Part shown: one piece after another, positions 7,670 to 16,742 of the stretch | How the letters are laid out: the number at the start of each line of letters is the position of its first letter | Numbering within the stretch: position 1 is the stretch's first letter | Source: Halococcus sediminicola | Lineage (GTDB): Archaea; Halobacteriota; Halobacteria; Halobacteriales; Halococcaceae | NCBI RefSeq assembly: GCF_000755245.1 | Contig: NZ_BBMP01000022.1 | Location: 868,001-932,000, forward strand | DNA: 64,000 nucleotides | Direction of reading: 5' to 3' | Notes under the pieces: generated by a model | What the model was told of the DNA's origin: nothing | Seen by the model: only the letters and a program-made list of their open reading frames with translations | The model's database searches: none | Program-made: the position numbers and the translations under genes

Positions 7670-8553
7670 AGTTCGTCGAGGAGATCGTCGTCGACGAGTT
7701 CCTGCCCACCTTCCGCTCGCTGCTGGCCGAGCGCCTGCGCGAGCACGACCTCACCCAGAGCGAGGTCGCGGATATCCTCGGGATCAGCCAGTCGGCGGTC
7801 TCCAAATACGCCCACGGCGAGGTCGCGCGCAACGACAGAGTGCTCGGCGACGAGCGCGTCGCCGGTCTCGCCGAAGACCTCGCTGAGGGCCTCGCCAACG
7901 ACGAACTCACGAGCGTCGGCGCGCTCGTCGAGATCGAGATCCTGATCCGTCGGCTCGAACGCGACGACCTGCTCGCCGAGTTGCACGCCGCGGCGGTGCC
8001 CGGACTCACGGAGTACGAGGGCTTCGACGTCCACGACCCCGACAGCAGCCTCCGGGCGGCCGAACGCGCCCGCTCGTCGGTTCGGCGGGGTGTCGGCACG
8101 CTCGAAACCACGAGCGGCTTTGTGGGACTTATCCCGAACGTCGGCTCGAATCTCGTCGAGTGCGTGCCCGGCCCGGCGGGAATCGACGACGTGGCGGGCG
8201 TACCCGGTCGCATCTTCGACGTGAAGGGTCGTACTACCGTGCCGGGCGACCCCGAATTCGGCGTGTCGGGCCACGTCGCGGGCGTGTTGCTCGCCGCGCG
8301 CGAAGCCGGCAGCGACGCCCGCGCCGCGCTCAACCTCCGCTACGACCCCGCGCTCGTCGAACGCCTCGAAGAAATCGGATTTCATACTGTGGAGTTCGAC
8401 GGCGAACGCGACCCTGCCGACGCCATCGCCGCCGTCGACGCCGCCGGGGCGGACGCGCTCTACCACACCGGGGGATTCGGCGTCGAGGCCAACGTCTATC
8501 TGCTCGCGTCGAGCGCCGCCGACGCCGCCGCCCGCGTGCGCGACCTCGTATGA
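7666..8553 (+). CDS. thiR: HTH-ThiN regulator of thiamine genes (ThiR-like)
   Basis: 295 aa. An N-terminal helix-turn-helix ([20 protein letters not shown], 29-48) precedes a C-terminal ThiN-type thiamine-phosphate synthase domain (about 125-293) with [32 protein letters not shown] and [18 protein letters not shown]. In archaea HTH-ThiN proteins without ThiD are repressors of thiamine genes that sense thiamine phosphate (ThiR). A catalytic ThiE-replacing role is the alternative, less likely because the ThiD part is absent. The gene overlaps dcd and the following methyltransferase by 4 bp each, so the three genes are co-transcribed. Confidence 0.8.
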   Translation: MKFVEEIVVDEFLPTFRSLLAERLREHDLTQSEVADILGISQSAVSKYAHGEVARNDRVLGDERVAGLAEDLAEGLANDELTSVGALVEIEILIRRLERDDLLAELHAAAVPGLTEYEGFDVHDPDSSLRAAERARSSVRRGVGTLETTSGFVGLIPNVGSNLVECVPGPAGIDDVAGVPGRIFDVKGRTTVPGDPEFGVSGHVAGVLLAAREAGSDARAALNLRYDPALVERLEEIGFHTVEFDGERDPADAIAAVDAAGADALYHTGGFGVEANVYLLASSAADAAARVRDLV

Positions 8554-9224
8554 CCGATTCAGGAGCGAGCGAGGCACAGGCGTTCTACGGCCGCTGGGTA
8601 CGCCTCTACGACGCTATCGCCACCCTTCCCGGAGTCGGGTCGTGGCGCGAACGCGCCGTCGGCAGTCTAGACCTCTCGCCCGGGGACCGGGTGGTGGAGA
8701 TGGGCTGTGGCACGGGCGCGAACCTGCCCTACCTGCGCGAGGCGGTCGGTGCGGAGGGAACGGTCGTCGGCGTCGATTTCACGCGCGGGATGCTCGATCG
8801 CGCTCGTGAGCGCGTGGCGGCCGAGGGCTGGGAGAACGTCCATCTCGTTCACGGCGACGCTACTGCACCGCCGGTCGAGCGCGTCGACGCACTCTTCGCC
8901 AGTTTCGTCGTCGGCATGCTCGAAACACCTGCAATCGTCGTCGAGGATTGGCTCGCGCTCGTCCGTTCCGGTGGACGAATCGCGCTGCTCGACGCCGCCC
9001 GCAGCACCCGTGCGAGCGCGAAACCGCTCGACGCCGCCTTCCGATTGTTCGTCGCTGCGAGCGCGCCGCCGACCACGCAGTTGCGGTACTCGAATCCGCC
9101 GTGGCGATCGCTCGACAGGCGCGTCGCTGCCGCGCGCCGCCCGCTCGAAGCCCATACGACCGAGTACGGTACCGAAGAGTTCGCGCTCGGGTTCGTCCGG
9201 CTCGCGAGCGGGCGCGTACCCTGA
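8550..9224 (+). CDS. Class I SAM-dependent methyltransferase
   Basis: 224 aa. SAM-binding motif I is VVEMGCGTGANLPYL (48-62); GVDFTRGMLDRARE follows as motif II; HGDATAPP is the adenine-binding loop. The YGRWVRLYDAI N-terminus resembles UbiE/phospholipid-methyltransferase-like enzymes. Substrate unknown. ATG 8550 overlaps the preceding stop (ATGA), which fixes the start over much longer upstream readings. It ends 14 bp before the convergent VanZ-like gene. Confidence 0.85.
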   Translation: MTDSGASEAQAFYGRWVRLYDAIATLPGVGSWRERAVGSLDLSPGDRVVEMGCGTGANLPYLREAVGAEGTVVGVDFTRGMLDRARERVAAEGWENVHLVHGDATAPPVERVDALFASFVVGMLETPAIVVEDWLALVRSGGRIALLDAARSTRASAKPLDAAFRLFVAASAPPTTQLRYSNPPWRSLDRRVAAARRPLEAHTTEYGTEEFALGFVRLASGRVP

Positions 9225-9238
9225 CGACCACGGCGCGC

Positions 9239-9658
9239 TCACCGTACTGAGTCGGGCTCGTCGACCGGGACGAACCGAACGAACCGGGCGAGCCAGCACC
9301 AACAGAGCGCGAGGAGGCAGGCACCGACCGCATCCGCGAGTGCGTCGGCGACGCTCGCCGTCCGATACGAAAGCGGCCACTGGAGGAGTTCGACGGCGAT
9401 GCCGAAGCCGATGGCCACACCCACCGCGAGCGCCAGCCGGCTGCGACCGTCTTCGATCGAGGCGTACGCGAGTGCCGCCGTCAGTGCCGCGTAGGCGACC
9501 GCGTGGGTCCACTTGTCCGCTCCGACGAGACCGAACGGGCCGAGAGTACGCGCCCCGCCGCCCGTCTCGACGACCGAGGCGACGAGCACGACGCCGGCGA
9601 CCAGTACCGCGAGCGCGTAGCGCACACGACGGGCGGCGAGCGGGACGCCGGGTTCCAT
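9239..9658 (-). CDS. VanZ-like membrane protein
   Basis: 139 aa. Four hydrophobic segments and the VanZ-family layout: ADKWTHAVAYAALTAALA (loop and TM2), AIGFGIAVELLQW with a conserved E-x-x-Q, and SVADALADAVGACLLALCWC. The function of archaeal VanZ-like proteins is unknown; the name comes from a teicoplanin-resistance gene and does not imply resistance here. ATG 9658 begins MEPGVPLAARRVRYAL directly before TM1; longer starts add an unlikely polar leader. Confidence 0.75.
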   Translation of the reverse strand: MEPGVPLAARRVRYALAVLVAGVVLVASVVETGGGARTLGPFGLVGADKWTHAVAYAALTAALAYASIEDGRSRLALAVGVAIGFGIAVELLQWPLSYRTASVADALADAVGACLLALCWCWLARFVRFVPVDEPDSVR

Positions 9659-9773
9659 GTTCCCGATGTCTGCGAGCGCGCGGAAAAGCGGTGCGGTAGA
9701 CGGGGCGGCGCTGCGGGTCGCCGGCGAGCGCAATCCAAAGGCGTATAACGGATCTACCCACAGAAATCAACGG

Positions 9774-12080
9774 ATGGAGTACGGTCTCGTCGCGCTGTGG
9801 TGGCTGGCGTTCGTCGGTCTCGCGCTGTTCGGCCTGCCGGTCGCCGCGCGGCTGTTCGCCTCGCTGCCGGGTCGCGGTGCGGGCTTTTCGTTCGCCCTTT
9901 CGTTGGCGGTCGTGACGCTCGTCGCCTTCTGGGTCGGCTTCCTCGCGCTCGGCTGGGTCGCCCTCTTCGCCGGGCTGGCGGCGCTCGCGATCTGTGCGGT
10001 GCTCGCGGTCCGCTCGGGCGTCGCCATCGACCGCCGGGCGGCCGTCGAGGCCACGGTAGTGTTCACGTTCGTTTATTTGTTCGTGGTCGCGCTGCGCGCG
10101 GTCGAACCGGGCATCACGCCGGGCGGCGAGAAATTCCTCGATTTCGGGCTGGTGGCGTCGCTGTACCGGGCGGGGAGCCTCCCGCCGGAGGACTTCTGGT
10201 TCGCTGGCGAATCGATCATCTACTACTATGGAGGACACCTCACGGTCGCGCTGCTGGCACGTCTCACCGACACCGTGCCGTGGACGGCGTTCAACCTCGG
10301 GATGGCCGGTCTCTACGGCACGCTCGCCGCCGGCGCGTACGAACTCGCTGGCGCGGTCGCGGTCGGCCGACGGAAACTCCGCGCGACCCACGAGGGCCAC
10401 ACGCGAACGCTCGCGGGCGCGACGGCGGTCTTTTTCACTATGTTTGCGAGCAACCCCTCGACGGCGATTCGACTGCTCGTCAGACGCCTCCCGACAGTGG
10501 TGCGCGACGAGGCCGCCGATGCGTTCGCGGCCTCACACTCCCAGTTACCCGACTATCAGGTGCTCAGGCCGATTCCCGAGGGCTATCAGTACAAGGTCGC
10601 CGGCCGCATCATCCCGAAGACCTACGACCCGTTCCCCCTGTTCGGGGCCATCAGGGGGGACATCCGGCCGTATTTTCTGAGTACGCCCTTCCTGCTCTGT
10701 GCGGTCGGGCTGTGCTACGCCTACTACCGCACACCCGCCGAATCGATCCGTCGCCGCCGTGCGCTCGTCTTCGGTGCCGTTCCAGTCGTCGGCGGGTTCA
10801 TGGCGCTGGTCAACACGTGGAGCCTGGCCATCGTCCTCGGGGTGGCGTGGCTCACGCTGACGTTCGCTCCCACCAGTCTGCGATCGCTCGTTCCCGCTCG
10901 GCTCGCCACCCCCATCGAGAACGCGGTGGGCCGCCCCGCGACCGACACGCCGCGAGGGGCACTCGCCCGCGTGGCCGGTGCGGCCGGTCTCGCCGGCGTC
11001 GTTGGCGTGCTCGCGGCGCTCGTCGCGCTGCCGTTCGTTCTCGGGCCGGTGCGTGCAGGGCCGAGCACACCGTTGATCGTCCTCGACGCCGCCGCGCGCA
11101 GTTCGGTCGGCTCGCTGCTACTGATTCACGGGGCCTTTCTCGCCGTCTTCGTCGCCCTCCTCCTCGGCCGTGTTCGCCGCCGCTGGTCGGCGGCCGTCGC
11201 CGTCGCCGGCGCGCTCTGGTTCGTCGCGGTCGTCGCGTTCACCCCCGCTGCGCTCGCGCCGCTCGCGCTGTTCGTGATCCCGCTCGCGCTCGGCTGGTAT
11301 CTCCTCGCTACCGACCGCGCGGGCTTCGGCACCCTCCTCGTCGTCGCGGGCTTCGGACTGCTGACGCTCGCCGAACTCGTCTATCTCGCCGAAGGTGGCG
11401 AGGGGCGGTTCAACACGGTGGTGAAGACCTACATGCCGACGTGGATCCTGTGGGCGAGCGCTGCGGGCGTGTTCCTCCCGGCGCTCGTTCGCGGCCGGAG
11501 TCCGTGGACGTGGACGCGCCGCCAGCAGGTCGGGAGCGTGCTCGCCGCGCTCCTCGTGCTCTCGACGGCCGCCTTCGGCGGCGTCGCCGTCCAACGCCAC
11601 TTCGCCCACCCCGGCGTCGAGGAACCGACGCTTGATGGACTGGCAGCCGCCGAGGAGAACGTTCCGGGGCAGGTCGCGGGCATCCGCTGGCTCGACGCCC
11701 GTCCGGGCCGGCCGACCATCGTCTCCGCACCCGGTCGGTACGTCTATCGGTGGAGCGCGAGTCCGGCCGCCAGCCTCACCGGCGTTCCGACGGTGGCTGG
11801 CGTCTCCCACGAAGCGCAGTATCGCGGTCAGGGGACGTATCTCGACCGGGTGTACGCCGTGAACACCATCTATCTCGGCGGGGCCGAGCGCCGTGCCGCG
11901 CTGCTCGAAACGTACGGCGTCGAGTACGTCTACGTGGGACCGACCGAGCGCCTCCGGTACGGTGATTTCGCGCCGTTTTCCGAACTTCGAGGGGTACGGG
12001 TCGCGTTCCGGGAGGACAACGTGACGATATACGAAATCGACCGAGAACGATTGGGTGCCGTGGAAAACGAAACGGGATGA
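9774..12080 (+). CDS. DUF2298 / Chlor_Arch_YYY membrane protein
   Basis: 768 aa polytopic membrane protein with more than a dozen hydrophobic segments. The family signature ESIIYYYGGHLTVALLARL (146-164, Tyr150-152) supports the YYY-domain assignment, as do the preceding FLDFGLVASLYR segment and PRIIPKTYD-like loop near 285-295. The fold resembles GT-C glycosyltransferases, and a Dol-P-sugar-type transferase role is plausible but unproved. The C-terminal roughly 170 residues after the last TM are extracytoplasmic-like (ARPGRPTIVSAPGRYVYRW, VAGVSHEAQYRGQGTYLDR). ATG 9774 directly precedes TM1. Confidence 0.8.
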   Translation: MEYGLVALWWLAFVGLALFGLPVAARLFASLPGRGAGFSFALSLAVVTLVAFWVGFLALGWVALFAGLAALAICAVLAVRSGVAIDRRAAVEATVVFTFVYLFVVALRAVEPGITPGGEKFLDFGLVASLYRAGSLPPEDFWFAGESIIYYYGGHLTVALLARLTDTVPWTAFNLGMAGLYGTLAAGAYELAGAVAVGRRKLRATHEGHTRTLAGATAVFFTMFASNPSTAIRLLVRRLPTVVRDEAADAFAASHSQLPDYQVLRPIPEGYQYKVAGRIIPKTYDPFPLFGAIRGDIRPYFLSTPFLLCAVGLCYAYYRTPAESIRRRRALVFGAVPVVGGFMALVNTWSLAIVLGVAWLTLTFAPTSLRSLVPARLATPIENAVGRPATDTPRGALARVAGAAGLAGVVGVLAALVALPFVLGPVRAGPSTPLIVLDAAARSSVGSLLLIHGAFLAVFVALLLGRVRRRWSAAVAVAGALWFVAVVAFTPAALAPLALFVIPLALGWYLLATDRAGFGTLLVVAGFGLLTLAELVYLAEGGEGRFNTVVKTYMPTWILWASAAGVFLPALVRGRSPWTWTRRQQVGSVLAALLVLSTAAFGGVAVQRHFAHPGVEEPTLDGLAAAEENVPGQVAGIRWLDARPGRPTIVSAPGRYVYRWSASPAASLTGVPTVAGVSHEAQYRGQGTYLDRVYAVNTIYLGGAERRAALLETYGVEYVYVGPTERLRYGDFAPFSELRGVRVAFREDNVTIYEIDRERLGAVENETG

Positions 12081-12082
12081 CC

Positions 12083-12892
12083 TCAGATCGCGTCGGTCTG
12101 CGTCCACGGCAGCTGTCGCGCGCCGACCCAGCGGACCAGTAGCGACGAGAGGTATCCCAACAGTCCGATGGATATCATGCCGACGATGATGGTCGCGTAG
12201 TCGCCCGCGATGTACGACGACCACGTGAGATAGCCGAGTCCCGACCCGGCGATCATCTCCGCGGCGACGAGGTTGACCCACGCCAGTCCCATCCCGTTGA
12301 TCATCCCCGCGTGAATCGACGGGAGCGCACCCGGATAGACGACGTGTCGAAACGTCTGGAGCCGGGAGGTCCCGAGGCTCTCGGCCGCCCGCGGGTACTC
12401 CTCGTCGATGTCTCGAACGCCCTGGACTGCGTTGAGCAGGATGGGGAAGAAGGCCCCGAGGAAGGTGATGAAGAGGATGCCCGTATCGACCGGATAGTCG
12501 ACGAGACCGACCGAGAGGATCGGGAAGACGAGCGCGACGACCGGGATCCACGCGACCGGCGGAACAGGTCTGAGGGTTTCGAGTGCCGGGAACGTGAAGT
12601 CAGCGAACACGCGATTCGAGCCGATGAGCAGCCCCACCGGAACGGCGAGCACGGCCGCGACGGCGAACGAGACGTAGATGCGGGCGGTGCTCACGAGCGC
12701 CGCCGTCCAAAAGGAGGACTCCGCGAGCGCCTCGGCGAACGTCGCGCCGACGTCGAGCGGCGACGGCAGGTTCGGGATCAACCCGAGGACCGTCGTCGCG
12801 AGCGCCCAGAGCAAGAAGACGACCACGACCGAGACGAATCGTCGTCCCCACTGGGCCGGGTCGAACCCCGAGACGCGCTCTGCGACCGCCAT
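12083..12892 (-). CDS. ABC transporter permease 2 (nitrate/sulfonate type)
   Basis: 269 aa BPD_transp_1 permease with about six TM segments. The ATPase-contacting loop is EYPRAAESLGTSRLQTFRHVVYPGALPSI (EAA-like loop, about 165-193). Close in type to SsuC/TauC/NrtB. It is the last gene of the PBP-permease-ATPase-permease operon; ATG 12892 overlaps the ATPase stop by 1 bp. It differs clearly from the other permease (13793-14644), so the transporter may use a heterodimeric membrane part. Only 2 bp separate it from the convergent YYY-domain gene. Confidence 0.87.
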   Translation of the reverse strand: MAVAERVSGFDPAQWGRRFVSVVVVFLLWALATTVLGLIPNLPSPLDVGATFAEALAESSFWTAALVSTARIYVSFAVAAVLAVPVGLLIGSNRVFADFTFPALETLRPVPPVAWIPVVALVFPILSVGLVDYPVDTGILFITFLGAFFPILLNAVQGVRDIDEEYPRAAESLGTSRLQTFRHVVYPGALPSIHAGMINGMGLAWVNLVAAEMIAGSGLGYLTWSSYIAGDYATIIVGMISIGLLGYLSSLLVRWVGARQLPWTQTDAI

Positions 12893-13782
12893 CACTGGGC
12901 CTCTGCCTGTTCGAGCGCGCGCTCGGCCTCGGCGTGGATGAGGTCGAGCGCACGACGTTTCACGCGCGTGAACTCGTCGGTGGTGACCATGTCGAGCGTG
13001 CGCGGGCGCTCCAGATCGACGTCGAGCACTTCCTTGACCTGGCCGGGGCGAGCGCTCATCACGACGACCCTGTCGGCGAGGAAGATGGCCTCCTCGACGT
13101 CGTGGGTGATGAAGAGGACTGTTCTGTCCTCGTCGCCCCAGACGTCGAGCAGGTTCTCCTGCATCAACTCCTTGGTCATCGCGTCCAGCCCACTGAACGG
13201 CTCGTCCATCAGCATGATGTCCGGGTCGTTCGCCAGTAGGCGGGCGAGTTCGGCGCGCTGTTGCATCCCGCCGGATAGCTCGTGGGGATAGGAGTTTTCG
13301 AACCCGTCGAGTCCCATCTCGTCGATGAGCGACGCCACGCGCTCGTCGTCGACGGCGTTTCGCATCTCGGGACCGAAGCGGACGTTCTCGGCGATGGTCT
13401 TCCACGGAAAGAGTCGATTCGACTGGAAGACCACTCCCCGCGAGGGGTCCGGCTCTGTGACGCGCTCGCCGTCGACACGGACCTCACCTTCGGTCGGCTG
13501 GAGATAGCCCGCCACACACTCCATGACGGTGCTCTTCCCACAGCCCGATGGCCCGAGCACGGTGACGAACTCGCCGGCCCCGATGTCGAGGCTCATCTCC
13601 TCGACGGCGACGACGCTGTCGCCGTCCGGGTCGTAGATCTTGGTCAGGTCGTCGATGTCGACCGCGCCGGTGGCCGACCCCGTGCCGGTCGTCGGCTGCT
13701 GGACGTCGGCCGCGCTCCGTTGGGTGGTTTCTGTGCGCTGTGCGCCGCCGTCGGCTTCGATGTCGTCGTTGCTGTCGTTCAT
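12892..13782 (-). CDS. ABC transporter ATP-binding protein (nitrate/sulfonate type)
   Basis: 296 aa. Walker A GPSGCGKST (77-85), Q-loop near VVFQSNRLFPW (117-127), signature LSGGMQQRAELARLL (169-183), Walker B IMLMDEP (189-195), switch His in FITHDVEEAIFLADR. It matches SsuB/TauB/NrtD ATPases that energise oxyanion or sulfonate uptake. The first 40 residues are an extra polar Thr/Gln-rich leader. It lies 10 bp after one permease and overlaps the next. Confidence 0.9.
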   Translation of the reverse strand: MNDSNDDIEADGGAQRTETTQRSAADVQQPTTGTGSATGAVDIDDLTKIYDPDGDSVVAVEEMSLDIGAGEFVTVLGPSGCGKSTVMECVAGYLQPTEGEVRVDGERVTEPDPSRGVVFQSNRLFPWKTIAENVRFGPEMRNAVDDERVASLIDEMGLDGFENSYPHELSGGMQQRAELARLLANDPDIMLMDEPFSGLDAMTKELMQENLLDVWGDEDRTVLFITHDVEEAIFLADRVVVMSARPGQVKEVLDVDLERPRTLDMVTTDEFTRVKRRALDLIHAEAERALEQAEAQ

Positions 13783-13792
13783 GGGTATCTGG

Positions 13793-14644
13793 TCAGTTGG
13801 TTTCGCGTCGGTTCCACGCCGTTGCCCGGTTGCCGAGTCGCGTGACGAGCGCCGAGGAGGCGTACCCCAGAATGCCGATGGCGATCATCCCGACGAGCAC
13901 GTCGTCGGTCGCGAGCAGTCGGTAGGCCTGATAGATGGAGTAGCCAAGCCCGAAGTTGCCGGCGATGATCTCGGCGGCGACGACCGTGATCCAGCCCAGC
14001 CCGATGCCGAGCGAGACGCCGGTGAGGATCGACGGTAGCGTCGCCGGGAAGATGACCTCGCGGAACACCTGCCTGCCTTCGGCACCGAGACTTTTCGCCG
14101 CGCGGACGTACTCGGTCTCGACGGTGTTGACGCCCTCGATGGTGTTGACGAGGATCGGGAAGAACGCGCCGATGAACACGACGAACACCACGGCGAAGCT
14201 GAGCTGGATGCTCAGAATCGTCACCGAGGGCAACAGCAGGATGCTGATGGGCACCCACGCGACCGGCGGAATCGGACGAAAGAGTTCGAGCGCCGGGAAG
14301 GTGAACTCCCTGAACCGCTGGCTCGTCCCGATGGCGAGGCCGAGCGGGATGGCGAGTGCGGTCGCCACGCCGACGCCGACGGCCACCCGGAAGGTGGAGT
14401 AGGCGGCGTGGAGGTAGATGGTGCCGCCGCTGGCGATCGGCTCGCCGGCGAGATACGTGGCGAACAGCGCCAGCGTCTCGACCGGTCCCGAGAGGAACTC
14501 GAAGCCGAGCACGCCGAAATTGACGAGCGCCCACCACACCAGCAGAAAGCCCACCATCGAGGCGGCCTGTCGCACCCGCCGGGGAATCCGGTCGAGACCG
14601 ACGAGTCCGTCCTCGAAGCGCTCGGCGACCGTTCGCGTGCTCAT
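13793..14644 (-). CDS. ABC transporter permease 1 (nitrate/sulfonate type)
   Basis: 283 aa, six-TM BPD_transp_1 permease. The cytoplasmic coupling loop is EYVRAAKSLGAEGRQVFREVIFPATLPSI (about 179-207), and the C-terminal TM segment is VGMIAIGILGYASSALV. ATG 14644 overlaps the stop of the binding-protein gene by 4 bp (ATGA). Sequence and length differ from permease 2, although both keep the REFTFPALE / ADFTFPALE-type loop and the PVAWxP motif, showing descent from a common ancestor. Confidence 0.88.
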   Translation of the reverse strand: MSTRTVAERFEDGLVGLDRIPRRVRQAASMVGFLLVWWALVNFGVLGFEFLSGPVETLALFATYLAGEPIASGGTIYLHAAYSTFRVAVGVGVATALAIPLGLAIGTSQRFREFTFPALELFRPIPPVAWVPISILLLPSVTILSIQLSFAVVFVVFIGAFFPILVNTIEGVNTVETEYVRAAKSLGAEGRQVFREVIFPATLPSILTGVSLGIGLGWITVVAAEIIAGNFGLGYSIYQAYRLLATDDVLVGMIAIGILGYASSALVTRLGNRATAWNRRETN

Positions 14645-15792
14645 CCCCAGCCTCCCACGCGGGCGCTCGCGTTGCTGGCGTTCCCGCCGCCGAAGCGCTT
14701 GGGACCGGTTTCGACACCGAGTTCATCGGCGGCCTGTTTCGTGAGGGCGGCCTTGTATCGGTCCTTGGACGGAATCGCGCCGATCGCGCCCTGCTCTTTG
14801 AGGAACTGCGGGCCGGTTCGTTTCAGCAGCTGATTGGCCTGCTTCACCGTCGTGAAGTCGGTGACCAGTTCGAGCCGGTTCACGCCGTTGCCGAGCTTGA
14901 GGGTGCGATAGAGCGAGGCTCTGAGCGTCGCACGGTCGTACGTGCTCAGGTCGCCCTCTTGGGCCACGAGGTCGAGCGTTCGCTCGGGCTGGGTGGCCAT
15001 GATGCGTTTGGCTTCGAGTTCGGCCTTCAGCCAGCCGACGGCGGCCGCGCGGTCGTTTTCGATGAGCGAGTCGGGCATGATGATGCCAGCCGCATCCACC
15101 GTATCGAACTCCGCACCGGTGACGAGATAGCGCGCCTCGTCCTCCTGGAAGACCGCGCGCGCCATGTTCGGTTCCCAGCCGAAGCCGACCGGAAGGGAGC
15201 CCTGCCGGATCTCGGCGAGGATGTTCCCGATACCGTTGTCGACCAGTCGCGGGCTGACGCCCGTCTGTTCGACGACGTTCAAGTAGAAGCGATGGGTGCA
15301 ACTACCCGTCGTGACCGCGACGTCCTTGCCGCCCATCCCTGCCGCTTTCGTGATGGGCGAGTTCTTCGGGACGACGGCGAGGTTACACTGCTGGCCCTCC
15401 GAGAAGCCGGCCGTGGCGACCGCACTCACTGGCGTCTTGTCGTTCGCTATCGCGGTGATCGTCGGCATGTCGCCGGTGTAGCCCACCTGATTCTTGCCGG
15501 CGATGAGCCGCGTTCCCACGATGGAACCCTGTAGCGCCGAATCCCACTGCTTGACCGAGTAGCCTTTCGGGAGATGCTTCTCGGCCAATCCGCCGTTCTT
15601 GATGACCAGCGCCGACCACGCCTCCGCGTAGTAGGGCTGGTAGCCGATGGTCAGTTCGCGGCCCGCGGAAGCTGCACTGCCGAGACAGCCCGCAAGTAGC
15701 CCCGTCGTCCCGATGGCCGCTCCCTGAAGGAACCGCCGACGAGAACTGGCCGTCGATGCCTCTGCCGGTCGTCGATAGTGTTGTTCGTTCAT
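14641..15792 (-). CDS. Tat lipoprotein substrate-binding protein, nitrate/sulfonate type
   Basis: 383 aa. A twin-arginine motif SRRRFLQG (17-24) and lipobox LLAGC (32-36) mark it as a Tat-exported lipoprotein anchored at Cys36. The mature part is an NMT1/SsuA-like periplasmic-binding fold: LTIGYQPYYAEAWSALVIKN, SIVGTRLIAGKNQVGYTGD, DVAVTTGSCTHRFYLNVVEQ. The ligand may be an alkanesulfonate, taurine, nitrate or a pyrimidine precursor; sequence alone does not decide. ATG 15792 is preferred; in-frame GTG 15867 and ATG 15825 would lengthen the n-region. First gene of the operon. Confidence 0.87.
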   Translation of the reverse strand: MNEQHYRRPAEASTASSRRRFLQGAAIGTTGLLAGCLGSAASAGRELTIGYQPYYAEAWSALVIKNGGLAEKHLPKGYSVKQWDSALQGSIVGTRLIAGKNQVGYTGDMPTITAIANDKTPVSAVATAGFSEGQQCNLAVVPKNSPITKAAGMGGKDVAVTTGSCTHRFYLNVVEQTGVSPRLVDNGIGNILAEIRQGSLPVGFGWEPNMARAVFQEDEARYLVTGAEFDTVDAAGIIMPDSLIENDRAAAVGWLKAELEAKRIMATQPERTLDLVAQEGDLSTYDRATLRASLYRTLKLGNGVNRLELVTDFTTVKQANQLLKRTGPQFLKEQGAIGAIPSKDRYKAALTKQAADELGVETGPKRFGGGNASNASARVGGWG

Positions 15793-15856
15793 GTGTTGAT
15801 CGGTGCCGTTCACGCCCCAATACATCGCCAACGGTATGCTGGCTCGCTTTTGACCG

Positions 15857-15877
15857 GGAACCGCCACATCCGGTTTC
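15857..15877. repeat. Imperfect inverted repeat upstream of the ABC importer operon
   Basis: GGAACCG-N7-CGGTTTC, six of seven arm positions pair. It lies 65 bp before the binding-protein ATG and next to TATA-like A/T tracts at 15894-15899 and 15909-15917 (read on the minus strand). It could be an operator or lie within a 5' leader. Confidence 0.35.
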
Positions 15878-15964
15878 TAAGTTACCTGTGAGATATTATT
15901 GGGATGGGTTTAAATAACATTGTTGCTTTCGTCCGCAAGCGACAACAGCCGCGACGGCCGCGAT

Positions 15965-16711
15965 TCAGTCCAGCTCGCCCGTCCGAATCGTCTGTTCCGC
16001 CGCTTCGAGCGCTTCCTCACGGTCGAACTCGTCGATGGCTCGCTCGCGGTCGGCGGCCGAACGGTCGGCCAACGCGCGGGCGTGGGCGGCGATGTTCGGG
16101 ATCGCACGGACGAGGTTGTCGACGACGGGCACGGCGGCGACCTGCGGCGAGCGCGAGAGCGGGTTGAGGTCGACGACCACTTCCACTTTCCCCATCTCGT
16201 CGAGCGCTTCGGCACGGTCGCCGTCCTCCAGGGGGACGAGCACGACGTCGGCGGCATGAATACCGTCGGCAGCGACTTTCGCGCGCTCGCTTGCGAGACC
16301 GGGAATCCGTGCGTCCGCATGCTCTCCTTCGACCTCCGTAGCCCCGTGTGCGCGGAGGTGGTCGGCGATGGCGGCGACGCGCTCGTCGGTGCGATTGAAG
16401 AGGTTCACCTCGATGGTCGCCCCCGTCGCGTCGGCGAGGGCGACGATCCCGTCGGGCACCAGCGCCGCGGCGTTGCCGTTGACCGAGATGACGGGTTGTT
16501 CCGCACGAAGGAGATGGGCGGCGGCGGCGCGCTCGGCGCGCTCGGCGCTCGGGATGGTTCGCTCGCCGAGCAGGTAGTCGAAGGCCTCGCCGCGCCCCTC
16601 GGCGATGAGTCCCTGCTTGTGAGTGAGGCCGGCATCGACACCGGCTTCGATGCGATGGCGGGTGCGGAGCGAGTCGCTGCGGGGATGCTCGTCGGGCACC
16701 TCGGTCGTCAT
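15965..16711 (-). CDS. 4-phosphopantoate--beta-alanine ligase (archaeal phosphopantothenate synthetase)
   Basis: 248 aa. Joins 4-phosphopantoate and beta-alanine with ATP in the archaeal CoA route that replaces PanC/CoaA. Family features: EVPDEHPRSDSLRTRHRIE start, THKQGLIAEGRGEAFDYLLG (30-49), ISVNGNAAALVPD (75-87), LFNRTDERV, and the C-terminal LNPLSRSPQVAAVPVVDNLVRA. It lies 31 bp after the pantoate kinase gene, its partner enzyme. ATG 16711 gives the conserved N-terminus. Confidence 0.9.
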   Translation of the reverse strand: MTTEVPDEHPRSDSLRTRHRIEAGVDAGLTHKQGLIAEGRGEAFDYLLGERTIPSAERAERAAAAHLLRAEQPVISVNGNAAALVPDGIVALADATGATIEVNLFNRTDERVAAIADHLRAHGATEVEGEHADARIPGLASERAKVAADGIHAADVVLVPLEDGDRAEALDEMGKVEVVVDLNPLSRSPQVAAVPVVDNLVRAIPNIAAHARALADRSAADRERAIDEFDREEALEAAEQTIRTGELD

Positions 16712-16742
16712 GGCCACACTGCGCGGCCGCTCGGCAAAAGCC

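Noticed and set aside
8160-8549. Longer N-terminus for the methyltransferase starting inside thiR
   Set aside because: Arg-rich out-of-frame reading of thiR; the ATGA overlap at 8550 is the natural start.
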